A stretch of 17,561 nt of DNA from Ignavibacteriaceae bacterium (GTDB lineage: Bacteria > Bacteroidota > Ignavibacteria > Ignavibacteriales > Ignavibacteriaceae), in assembly GCA_025449775.1 (NCBI GenBank), contig JANWIS010000078.1, positions 1-17,561 on the forward strand, in the 5' to 3' direction. Positions 1-7,118 of this stretch are shown one piece after another (position 1 is the stretch's first letter; each line of letters opens with the position of its first letter). A model generated the notes under the pieces. That model saw nothing but the letters and a program-made list of their open reading frames with translations. It was not told where the DNA came from and made no database searches. The position numbers were made by a program, and so were the translations under genes.

Positions 1-1
1 T

Positions 2-997
2 CAGATTTTCCGAATTGGAAATTTAGCTGTGCTCGGAATTCCTGCAGAACCAACAACAATGGCCGGAAGACGATTGAGAGAAAACATTTTGAATATTTTT
101 AAAGACTCAGGAATTAATTATGTAGCCCTGACCACGTATGCAAATGATTATGCTGGTTATGTTACAACAAAAGAAGAATATGATGTGCAGCATTACGAAG
201 GAGCTTCGACACACTTTGGACCATATACTTTAATGGCATTCCAGCAGGAGTTTGGTAAGCTTGCCAAAGCAATGATTGATGGAAAATCCGTCTCTTCTGG
301 TCCATCTCCCCGAGATTTATCATCAGAGCAAACAAATTTGCAAACCGGAGTTGTTACAGATACTCAACCATGGCCATGGATTCCATTCGGAAGTGTTCAG
401 ACAGATGTTGATTCATTTTATAAAGCAGGATTTACTGCAAAAGTAATTTTTTGGGGAGCTCATCCGAAAAATAATTTGAGAATACAAGAAACTTTTCTTG
501 AAGTTCAGAAAAAAGAAGGTGATAAGTGGATAACTATTTTTAACGATAATGATCCTTGTACGGTTTTTCAATGGAGCAGAGATTTTGTTGCTAATTCTAA
601 AATTACAATTACATGGTATATTCCTTCGGAGACAAAAGCAGGTGAATACCGGATTTGCCATTTCGGGGATTCAAAAGATGTTGCAGGAAAAATAAAACCA
701 TACACTGGAATATCAAGCAGTTTCAAAGTTGGTGCGGCACTGCCTGTAAATGAAATTATTTTTAATAATTCTTATGGAAAAGATGTTGAACTTTGGTTCT
801 ATCATCCACAGGATTGGTTGAAGTGGAGCGCTTATGCAAAACATAATTTAAAGAAAGATGAAAAGTTTGCTTGGAAAGTTCCTTCCGGCTGGGGAAAAGT
901 TCAGGTTAGATTTACTGGTCCAGCTAAATGGCGGACAATTTCCGGTGGAGAATCAGTTAAAATTAATTCAAAGGGTGAAATAGAAAATGTAGTATAA
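2..997 (+). CDS. Neutral/alkaline ceramidase, C-terminal part (5' end outside window)
   Basis: This is the 3' end of a neutral ceramidase, an enzyme that hydrolyses ceramide to sphingosine and fatty acid, usually secreted or periplasmic. The frame is open from base 2, so the gene starts upstream. Fragment residues 1-25 match the family block ending in MAGRRLR, and Glu16 there corresponds to a zinc ligand. The following YAGYVTT...EEY...YEGAST block holds the family's Tyr zinc ligand. The catalytic Ser region is not in the window. Residues about 110-240 fit the family's Ig-like C-terminal domain. About 80 further residues (nt 740-994) add a small beta-rich domain with WFYHPQDW and a GGES segment that I do not recognise as part of the standard enzyme. 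The gene ends in TAA, 73 nt before the next gene on the same strand. Family assignment is confident; the substrate in this organism is inferred. Confidence 0.88.
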   Translation, partial: QIFRIGNLAVLGIPAEPTTMAGRRLRENILNIFKDSGINYVALTTYANDYAGYVTTKEEYDVQHYEGASTHFGPYTLMAFQQEFGKLAKAMIDGKSVSSGPSPRDLSSEQTNLQTGVVTDTQPWPWIPFGSVQTDVDSFYKAGFTAKVIFWGAHPKNNLRIQETFLEVQKKEGDKWITIFNDNDPCTVFQWSRDFVANSKITITWYIPSETKAGEYRICHFGDSKDVAGKIKPYTGISSSFKVGAALPVNEIIFNNSYGKDVELWFYHPQDWLKWSAYAKHNLKKDEKFAWKVPSGWGKVQVRFTGPAKWRTISGGESVKINSKGEIENVV

Positions 998-1070
998 AAA
1001 ATTTGTAGAAACACTTTCTGGCTATTCAAAATAAAACTTTTTCTTAATACTAAATAAGGAGGCATAGTTG

Positions 1071-1550
1071 ATGGGATCAGAAACTAATGAAGTATTTAAA
1101 AAGGTTGAGTGGTGGGTAAAGCTTTATTCCTATATCACATTCGCGGCTATTTTATATGGTGTAGCTGCTGCACATATTCCTGCAATAATCGGATTTCCAT
1201 GGTCATCATGTGAATCCTGTAATTGCAAATTAACATGTGTTCTTGTTTTCCATCTCTATGAAGTTCCAATAGTTGTTTTCAATACATTCTTTGCATGGTA
1301 CGGACTAAAACGTTTTTCTCTCAGAACATCACACAGTTACAATTCACTTTTAACTTTTGCAATCGTTTCAAATCTTGCCTTCTTTACATTTGAATCTCTC
1401 TTGCTGCTTGAGACTGTGAAGAGTAATGCACCTGCATGGGAAAGTATTACACTTAGTTCAGTTGCACTGATATTAATTTCAGGCGCCGGGTTCGGATTAT
1501 ATGTAAAGCAGAAATTAGTTACTTATCTGTTCCAAACAAATAAAGCTTAA
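1071..1550 (+). CDS. Four-helix membrane protein with a Cys cluster, unknown function
   Basis: This 159-residue hydrophobic protein has four likely membrane helices, at about residues 18-42, 57-80, 91-113 and 125-146. Between helices 1 and 2 lies a Cys cluster, C47-x2-C50-x-C52-x3-C56, which could bind a metal or form disulfides. I do not recognise the family; size and topology recall small DoxX/MauE-like or quinone-linked membrane proteins, but that is only a resemblance. The ATG at 1071 is preferred over the in-frame TTG at 1068 because AAGGAGG (1056-1062) sits 8 nt before it. The oxidase gene begins only 10 nt after the TAA stop, so the two are almost certainly co-transcribed and the protein may be a membrane partner of that oxidase. 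Confidence 0.8.
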   Translation: MGSETNEVFKKVEWWVKLYSYITFAAILYGVAAAHIPAIIGFPWSSCESCNCKLTCVLVFHLYEVPIVVFNTFFAWYGLKRFSLRTSHSYNSLLTFAIVSNLAFFTFESLLLLETVKSNAPAWESITLSSVALILISGAGFGLYVKQKLVTYLFQTNKA

Positions 1551-1560
1551 GGAGAGAAAT

Positions 1561-3261
1561 ATGGAATGTGAAATTAAAAAAGCTTCTGATGGTTTCTATC
1601 ATCCTGAAACTGAAGAACAAATAATCTGCTTAGTGAAAAAAGCTTATGAAGAAGGACTGCAGATTCGTGTTCGTGGAGCAACACATTCAGTTGCTCAGGC
1701 AATCTACACAGATCCCGGAAGAGATAAGAAACCGGTTCCGAATAAAATTTCGGTTGAAGAACCGCCTGAAGGTCCTAACATTAATATTATGCTTGATAAG
1801 TACAGAAAATTAATCTGGGAAGATGAAAAGCAGGGAATTGTAGTTGTGGATTCAGGAATTCATCTGAACATGGATCCGCACGATCCTACAGGAACTTCAT
1901 CAATTGAGAATGGACTTCTTTACCAGGTTTTTAAAAAAGGATTTGGCTTCAGTGATCTTGGTGGAATAACTCAGCAAACAGTCAGCGGATTTTTGATGAC
2001 AGGTTCTGCAGGAGGCTCGATGATGTATGATCTTGCTGAAAATATTCTTGGATTTAAAATTGTTGATGGAACCGGTGATTGCAAATGGATAAATAATGAC
2101 GATGAAATTTTTCCTGCAGTTTCTCTTTCACTCGGGTTGCTCGGAATTATAACAAAAATTCGATTCAAATTTGTAAAGACTTATAATATTTACGGTCAGG
2201 AAATAACAACTCCAACCAAGTTTGAAGAATGTCCGATCGATTTATTCGGTCCCGGCAAAAATGGAAAACCGAGTATGAAAACTTTCCTGGAAAAAACTCC
2301 ATACACCAGAATTTTATGGTGGCCTCAGAAAGGTGTTAACCGGATTGTTACATGGCAGGCTGCACGAGGTGAAGATATTCCGATATTGGATCCGGTTCCA
2401 TATACACTTTTCGGTGATATTCCGTTCATAAATAAATTACAGCAATTAGCCGGAGCAATTCTCTTTACACTCTTAGGCAACAAAGGATTTTTTATCATCT
2501 GGAAAAAACTTTACCAGGATTTCAAACGGTTCAGAATCCTTATGAAAGAGTTATGGCAGAAAAAAGCAGGAAAGTTTTTCGGCTGGTTATTTTCAGGATT
2601 AGTGACATTTCTTTTTGAATTAATCTCAATCATTCCTGTCTTCCTTTTAAGTATTTTCAGATTCATTTTAATAATGATGCTTCCATTCGTTATCAGGTTG
2701 CTTCAACCACTCACAGAAAAAGGTAAAGGAACATTGTTTATGGATTACTACTGGCGGAGTCTTCCGATGGATAATGAAGCAGATGAAATCCTGATGGGCA
2801 CTGAGTTTACTGAAATATTTATCCCGATAAAATATACTGAACGTGCAATGCAATTGTTGAATGATATTTATGTGAAGAAAGGATATGATGCAACGAGTTT
2901 TTATTCTACAGAAATTTATGCAGGCTACCCAAGTAAAAGCTGGATTCATCCCGGATACGAAGAAGGAGAATATGCTGAAGGAACTTTTCGCGTAGATATT
3001 TTCTGGTATGTAAATAATGAAGGCAACCCGGCAGCAAAAGGAGGCTACTTCCAGCAGTTTTGGGATTTATTCACAAACAATAAAATTCCATTCCGGCTTC
3101 ACTGGGCTAAATTTATTCCTGATTATGATTATAAAGAATGGGCTGCATATTATGGAAATAACTTTCCCAAATGGAATGATTTTTTAAGACTTCGTGAGAA
3201 ACGGGATCCGAAAAATATTTTTCTAACGACTTATTGGAGATTACGCTTTTATGGAGAATAA
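1561..3261 (+). CDS. FAD-linked oxidoreductase (gulonolactone/arabinonolactone oxidase-like) with hydrophobic insert
   Basis: This 566-residue protein belongs to the FAD-binding PCMH (FAD_binding_4) superfamily. The N-terminal part has the FAD-contacting RGATHS segment; His42 is where aldonolactone oxidases carry covalently attached FAD. It continues with GGITQQTVSGFLMTGSAGGS and a GLLGIITKIRF block, both characteristic of the fold. The C-terminus has RLHWAK and the RDPKNIF block of the ALO family. Between the FAD part and the C-terminal part lie about 100 unusual residues with hydrophobic stretches near 297-312 and 341-381, suggesting membrane association; relatives are often shorter. GGAGAG (1551-1556) precedes the ATG. 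The gene sits 10 nt after the four-helix membrane protein and 37 nt before a lipoprotein. The substrate cannot be read from sequence; a sugar lactone, sterol-like or other lipid substrate are all possible. Confidence 0.85.
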   Translation: MECEIKKASDGFYHPETEEQIICLVKKAYEEGLQIRVRGATHSVAQAIYTDPGRDKKPVPNKISVEEPPEGPNINIMLDKYRKLIWEDEKQGIVVVDSGIHLNMDPHDPTGTSSIENGLLYQVFKKGFGFSDLGGITQQTVSGFLMTGSAGGSMMYDLAENILGFKIVDGTGDCKWINNDDEIFPAVSLSLGLLGIITKIRFKFVKTYNIYGQEITTPTKFEECPIDLFGPGKNGKPSMKTFLEKTPYTRILWWPQKGVNRIVTWQAARGEDIPILDPVPYTLFGDIPFINKLQQLAGAILFTLLGNKGFFIIWKKLYQDFKRFRILMKELWQKKAGKFFGWLFSGLVTFLFELISIIPVFLLSIFRFILIMMLPFVIRLLQPLTEKGKGTLFMDYYWRSLPMDNEADEILMGTEFTEIFIPIKYTERAMQLLNDIYVKKGYDATSFYSTEIYAGYPSKSWIHPGYEEGEYAEGTFRVDIFWYVNNEGNPAAKGGYFQQFWDLFTNNKIPFRLHWAKFIPDYDYKEWAAYYGNNFPKWNDFLRLREKRDPKNIFLTTYWRLRFYGE

Positions 3262-3298
3262 AAATTCTCAAGTAAAATTATTTAAAGGAACAATGCGT

Positions 3299-4021
3299 AT
3301 GAAAGTTTTTAAAAAATGTATTTTATTTTTTACAGCATTAATAATTCTAATACAGATTGGCTGTTCCCAGTACCCGGTATTACAAGAACCGGATGCTCAG
3401 ATGTTCAGCCAAACCGTTGATTCAGAAGTGCTTCGTGATAGTTTGGTTGAAGGAAAACTCACAGCCGGAATGCCATACTTTGTGGTTAATCAATTATTTA
3501 AAACTTATTCTGAAGGAATGATGGAAATAAAAATTCCGGTAGCAAGTCTTGGCAGTAAACAGAGACTTGAGGAAGTAGAAGGGTGGAATAGAGAATTTGT
3601 TGATCCGGATATAAAAGTTTTTCTGAATAAGTATGAAACCTCTAAAGGAACACTTTATGTCTGGTACCAAAGACCGGATTTTTATACAATGGATGTTTCT
3701 TCACGCGACACACTTTGTATTTTTTTTCAAGACACAGTATTTTGTTCAGTCATTAATTATCTGAATAAATCTTCTGTGCTGACAGTGAAAGATTCACTTC
3801 CTCAGATTCCGGTTCTTACAAGTTTATATGCTGAAATCCGTTACAACGATCATCCTTGGCGCGAAGTTTCTTATTGGTATAATATTGAAATCCTTAGCAA
3901 TGCAAAGTCATTCAAGCTCGGAGAGATTAATTTTGAATTCTACCCCATCGAGCTGTTAGAATTTAACAATGAACCAGTTCCATCCTTTAAATGGAGAGAG
4001 GTAAACAAAGATGAAAATTAA
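3299..4021 (+). CDS. Putative lipoprotein of unknown function
   Basis: This protein of about 240 residues starts with a Lys-rich n-region and a hydrophobic stretch ending IQIGC, a plausible though non-canonical lipobox (Gln at -3), so it is probably an envelope lipoprotein. The mature part has no domain I can name; a GKLTAGMPYFVVNQLF segment faintly recalls SmpA/BamE-type proteins, and the remainder looks beta-rich. Three starts are in frame: ATG 3251 overlaps the previous gene and would leave the signal peptide internal, ATG 3293 is only 3-4 nt from the AAAGGAA motif (3284-3290), and ATG 3299 has normal spacing, so 3299 is chosen. The 3' end overlaps the phosphoesterase start by 11 nt, implying coupled translation. 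Confidence 0.72.
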   Translation: MKVFKKCILFFTALIILIQIGCSQYPVLQEPDAQMFSQTVDSEVLRDSLVEGKLTAGMPYFVVNQLFKTYSEGMMEIKIPVASLGSKQRLEEVEGWNREFVDPDIKVFLNKYETSKGTLYVWYQRPDFYTMDVSSRDTLCIFFQDTVFCSVINYLNKSSVLTVKDSLPQIPVLTSLYAEIRYNDHPWREVSYWYNIEILSNAKSFKLGEINFEFYPIELLEFNNEPVPSFKWREVNKDEN

Positions 4022-4937
4022 ACAGGACTTCATAAAAGGAAATAAAAAAATAAAGATCATTTCAAATGACGGTAAACCTTTCCCAATTCCGCAAAGCTGG
4101 CAGCCGGTTCTGAGCCGATGTGAAATCCTTGTGATCATTCCGGATATGCATATGTATATATATAATTCTCACCTCGATAATTTTAAATTCGGTGCTGAAG
4201 CGATGAAAAAGTTTTTAAATCATCTTAGTATGGTAAAAGAAGAAATGGCATTGGAAGATCAGACATTACGAGTTTATCAGCTCGGTGATTTGTATGAACA
4301 GAGATTTCCAGGGTTACAAAGTCCCAACGCAACTGCTGTTGAAATCAGGATGTCACATCCCGATTATGACCAGATTGTAAATATGATGAATGGAATGCGG
4401 ACTCATTTTTTATATGGGAATCATGATTTTGAATTACGTCATTTCCCCGGATTTCGTTTTGCTGCTCTTGAAGGTAAAGTTTATATCGAGCATGGATTTA
4501 CTCCTGACAGCTGGCAGGATTTTTCAAACCCGAACGCTCCTTTGTGGGAGGTCAGCCAATTTATCTTTTTATCAATAAGAGAGATTAATGAATTTTTTGC
4601 ACAGCTGCTTGTAAAGGCAAGTGTTATTGAAAAAGATGAACACTATTCCTGGGGTGTTACTTCAGGTAAAGATCCTGTTTATAATTATCCTTCTGAAAAA
4701 GAATACATTAAAAATTACGGGCATTGCCTGAATTATTTTTCTGATAGGATGAAGAAAAATTCTGAGCAGAAAGAAACGAAAATAACTGTCATCGGGCATA
4801 CACATCATCCATACATTAATACAAATGTTAATAATGGTAAACATATTTTCATTGATGCAGGTGCATGGACATCCGGTCGTTCTGATTTTGTTGTTATCAC
4901 TAATGAGGAAGCTGCAATCTGCTGTTATCAAAGATAA
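4011..4937 (+). CDS. Calcineurin-like metallophosphoesterase
   Basis: This is a 308-residue metallophosphoesterase with the family motifs in order: D45-x-H47, GD (92-93, here GDLYE where the classical motif is GDxxD), GNHD (136-139) and GHTH (262-265). These residues build the two-metal centre that hydrolyses phosphomono- or diesters. No signal peptide or membrane helix is obvious, so it is likely cytoplasmic. The start codon lies inside the end of the lipoprotein gene (11-nt overlap), so the two are coupled. The envelope-lipid flavour of the neighbours makes a lipid or nucleotide-lipid substrate such as that of LpxH-type enzymes conceivable, but nothing in the sequence proves it. The gene ends in TAA. 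Confidence 0.87.
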   Translation: MKIKQDFIKGNKKIKIISNDGKPFPIPQSWQPVLSRCEILVIIPDMHMYIYNSHLDNFKFGAEAMKKFLNHLSMVKEEMALEDQTLRVYQLGDLYEQRFPGLQSPNATAVEIRMSHPDYDQIVNMMNGMRTHFLYGNHDFELRHFPGFRFAALEGKVYIEHGFTPDSWQDFSNPNAPLWEVSQFIFLSIREINEFFAQLLVKASVIEKDEHYSWGVTSGKDPVYNYPSEKEYIKNYGHCLNYFSDRMKKNSEQKETKITVIGHTHHPYINTNVNNGKHIFIDAGAWTSGRSDFVVITNEEAAICCYQR

Positions 4938-5011
4938 AATTAAATGATTGAAGATTTAGATATAAAATATTTCAAAAATAAAATTGAAAATTAATTCAGA
5001 GGAAAAAGAAA

Positions 5012-5935
5012 ATGTCTTTTACAATAACCGATAAAATCATTCGCAGATTGTGTGAAGTAAACAGTTTTGTTTTTCCAGCAAATGAAATGATTTTTTTTGG
5101 ATTGCGTGGTGCTCTGCCAACAAACACTGAAGATAATTCATTCAATGGGGAACACAATATTGAATTGGCAGATGTTAATTATATTAATCCCCGATGCACG
5201 ATAGGACAATGGCTTCCGAAACAAAAAGAACTTGCAGTATTCCCGGGTAGTACGGTACCTCATCAGGATTATGTCAACAAATCGAAATTAAAAAGCGGTG
5301 AAGGTGCCAACCAATTGATGACAGGATATTATTCTGATTACCGGAAAGGAGTACATAAAGCGGGCAGTTCTACAGGACATGATGCATTTCGTCAGGTAAG
5401 TTCTCACCCAATACGCAGAACCAGTGATGATCTTGATTTTGATAACGACGATAGAGTTGAATATGAAAACCCGAATGACAACATTCATGCAGGATGGTGT
5501 ATGGGAATTAATTCTACTCAATATGCAAGTGCTGGATGCCAGGTTCTTGTCGGTTATCCGCAATGTCAAAAACGCGGTCAGCAGCAGGCAACCGGTCCTT
5601 GGAAAATATTTATAAAGAATGCGTACGATTTATCACAAAAAAGTTTCGGATATGTTTTGCTTGACGGACGAGAAGTTTATCGAATAGTGACAGCGGGTAA
5701 TTCAAAAGTTTCTGCACGTCTCCGATTCGGTTCACAAGGTGAACTGGTAAATAAGCTGCAGAAAACTTTAAAGTCAAAAGGTTTTTATGAGGGAAACATT
5801 GATGATGATTTTGGAAATCGTACACTTCGTGCTGTTCTGCAGTTTCAAACTGCTTCATTCGGACCTAATGCTGATGATGGAATAGTTGGTCCTCAAACAG
5901 CTTCAATGCTTAAGATAAGCTGGCCGAATTTTTAA
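5012..5935 (+). CDS. YkuD-like Cys-motif protein with C-terminal peptidoglycan-binding domain
   Basis: This 307-residue protein ends in a clear PG_binding_1 domain (about residues 236-303: GSQGELVNKLQKTL, a GNIDDDFGNRT segment, and DGIVGPQTA), which binds cell-wall peptidoglycan. The upstream part holds H159-A-G followed after 16 residues by S173-A-G-C176, close in spacing to the YkuD L,D-transpeptidase motif (His, 14-17 residues, then S/T-H-G-C) but with Ala for the second His and no following R/N. It may therefore be a divergent L,D-transpeptidase or another Cys hydrolase; family membership is inference. No N-terminal signal peptide is seen, which is odd for a wall enzyme. AGAGGA precedes the ATG. 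It lies 74 nt after the phosphoesterase on the same strand. Confidence 0.75.
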   Translation: MSFTITDKIIRRLCEVNSFVFPANEMIFFGLRGALPTNTEDNSFNGEHNIELADVNYINPRCTIGQWLPKQKELAVFPGSTVPHQDYVNKSKLKSGEGANQLMTGYYSDYRKGVHKAGSSTGHDAFRQVSSHPIRRTSDDLDFDNDDRVEYENPNDNIHAGWCMGINSTQYASAGCQVLVGYPQCQKRGQQQATGPWKIFIKNAYDLSQKSFGYVLLDGREVYRIVTAGNSKVSARLRFGSQGELVNKLQKTLKSKGFYEGNIDDDFGNRTLRAVLQFQTASFGPNADDGIVGPQTASMLKISWPNF

Positions 5936-5936
5936 C

Positions 5937-5958
5937 AAAAACAATCTGTTTGTTTTTT
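5937..5958 (+). terminator. Weak A/T-rich hairpin with T run after the peptidoglycan-binding gene
   Basis: AAAAACAA (5937-5944) pairs with TTGTTTTT (5950-5957) across a 5-nt loop, ending in T residues. The stem has a single G-C pair, so it would be a weak terminator at best. Its position directly after the stop codon is the main support. Confidence 0.3.
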
Positions 5959-6006
5959 AATTTGTTGAGGTAAAAAATATTTAATAATTAAAGGAGAATT
6001 TCCTAT

Positions 6007-6279
6007 ATGCCAAGATTTTTTATAGAAGTAGCACACGAAGCTGAACAATTAGCTTGTGCAAATGCAATTAATATATTGTTTAAAACCGGCTCACACTTTC
6101 TCACTCATGCAGATTTTGGATGTCTCGATGGTGATCATAAAGCCTGGATAACTGTTGATGTTGCAAATAAAGAAGCTGCAAGAGCAATATTACCTCCTGA
6201 TTACCGATCAAAGGCTAAAATTGTACAGTTAAATAAGTTCACTTTAGAAGAAATTGAGGAAATAATCAAAAGTCACTGA
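6007..6279 (+). CDS. Conserved small protein of unknown function (90 aa)
   Basis: This 90-residue soluble protein alternates predicted strands and helices (MPRFFIEV, then a long helix, HFLTHADFGCLDGDHKAW, AWITVDV, then a terminal helix), consistent with a small ferredoxin-like alpha/beta fold. The central HADFGCLDGDHKAW segment has the look of a conserved functional patch, with two His, one Cys and two Asp. I have seen similar short proteins in Bacteroidota-type genomes but know of no assigned function. A good AAAGGAG site lies about 9 nt before the ATG. It is the only gene here ending in TGA; a TAG follows four codons later, so readthrough would add only GKIF if the TGA is read as Gly. Confidence 0.75.
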   Translation: MPRFFIEVAHEAEQLACANAINILFKTGSHFLTHADFGCLDGDHKAWITVDVANKEAARAILPPDYRSKAKIVQLNKFTLEEIEEIIKSH

Positions 6280-6348
6280 AAAATATTTTAGTGATTATGA
6301 AAAGTTTTTGAGTCTAAAGATTAGAATAGTCTGAAGCTGTATTGAAAA

Positions 6349-6684
6349 TTATCTCACAGACATTGCTGAATCAACAGATTTATGAATATCCAATACGGTA
6401 TTTATTTTCACTTTTTGAAGAACTTCAAATACCTTATCTGCTAAGCAGGCAATTTTAAATTCACCACCCCTGTTTTTGGTTGTTGCGAGTCCATGAATTA
6501 ACATACCAATTCCCCAGCTTGAAATATATTTAACACCGGAAAGATCGACAATAATGAATTTAGTACCTTTATCGATTGAATTTAGTACTGCATCCTGAAA
6601 CTCTTGTACCTCATAACCTAAAATCTGGTCGACTTTAAAACTGATTATAGCAAATTGGTCCTTAAAAACTGTTATAACTTTCAT
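6349..6684 (-). CDS. STAS-domain protein, anti-anti-sigma factor type
   Basis: This 111-residue protein is a single STAS domain of the SpoIIAA/RsbV kind. The diagnostic segment is IVDLSGVKYISSWGIGML: Ser56 aligns with the phosphorylated Ser of SpoIIAA, and the next residue is Trp where SpoIIAA has Ser. When dephosphorylated, such proteins bind and neutralise an RsbW/SpoIIAB-type kinase. No kinase or phosphatase gene adjoins this one, but a full set lies from 13126 onward, so it may be an extra input to that switch. The ATG at 6684 has a GGAAG site 4 nt upstream; the in-frame TTG at 6699 has less support. It converges on the 90-residue gene. Confidence 0.85.
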   Translation of the reverse strand: MKVITVFKDQFAIISFKVDQILGYEVQEFQDAVLNSIDKGTKFIIVDLSGVKYISSWGIGMLIHGLATTKNRGGEFKIACLADKVFEVLQKVKINTVLDIHKSVDSAMSVR

Positions 6685-6720
6685 AAAACTTCCGTGCAAT
6701 TTAAATGTATGTTACTTAAA

Positions 6721-6738
6721 TATAGAGTAGTATAGAGT
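6721..6738 (-). promoter_or_regulatory. Direct repeat TATAGAGT x2, one helical turn apart, upstream of the STAS gene
   Basis: TATAGAGT occurs at 6721-6728 and 6731-6738, start-to-start spacing 10 bp. It lies 37-54 nt upstream of the minus-strand STAS start codon. Seen from that strand it reads ACTCTATACTACTCTATA and includes a TATACT element. Same-face repeats near a start are typical of regulator sites or promoter elements, but no known operator is matched. Confidence 0.25.
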
Positions 6739-6943
6739 TCTAAATCAATAGAATGACTAAATAATTTGTTAAGTATCAGGAAATAATATGTTATATAGTT
6801 TACGTATATTTACATTCATGAAATATATATGATTAGTTTGTTTTCTGTGTAATTATAAAACTATCATGAGGATAGATATTGTTAAGTTTTATATACCAGC
6901 AAATAAATTAATTATTCAAAGTTAAATAGATATCTGAGGGATC

Positions 6944-7004
6944 CGAATCAACTTATCGATTCAAATTTAAAATGATGCTAATTGAATTATTTTGAATTGA
7001 TTCG
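6944..7004. repeat. Nested inverted repeats in the spacer upstream of the secreted-protein gene
   Basis: CGAATCAA (6944-6951) is matched by TTGATTCG (6997-7004), and ATTCAAA (6959-6965) is matched by TTTGAAT (6991-6997). Together they could form an imperfect AT-rich hairpin of about 60 nt in the probable leader or promoter of the gene at 7119. The outer and inner right arms share base 6997. Function unknown. Confidence 0.35.
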
Positions 7005-7057
7005 TTCCTAAATCGAGAAGTAAAATCGGAATTAGAACCTCCGCTTACTTTCCAATC

Positions 7058-7077
7058 TTTTAATTTAAAAATTAAAA
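7058..7077. repeat. Perfect AT palindrome upstream of the start at 7119
   Basis: A 9-bp arm TTTTAATTT and its complement AAATTAAAA flank AA. It lies about 40 nt before the ATG at 7119. In AT-rich DNA such palindromes can arise by chance; it could also be an operator or promoter-melting site. Confidence 0.3.
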
Positions 7078-7118
7078 TACAATTAACGATTTACTAATTC
7101 TTTAGAAAGGATCGTTTT

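Larger units (their letters stand above)
6685..7118. other. Non-coding spacer between the STAS gene and the secreted-protein gene
   Basis: About 430 nt without a credible gene. It must hold the divergent promoters for the STAS gene and for the gene at 7119. Visible elements are the TATAGAGT direct repeat, nested inverted repeats at 6944-7004 and an AT-only palindrome at 7058-7077. I could not find a convincing Bacteroidota-type TTTG/TAnnTTTG promoter pair. Confidence 0.6.

Noticed and set aside
3251..3298. Longer N-terminus of the lipoprotein from ATG 3251
   Set aside because: It would place the signal sequence internally; ATG 3299 has a ribosome site at proper distance.
6321..6345. Possible terminator between the convergent genes at 6279 and 6349
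   Set aside because: Only short AT-rich inverted repeats (for example TCTAA-AGA-TTAGA) are present, without a GC stem or T tract.
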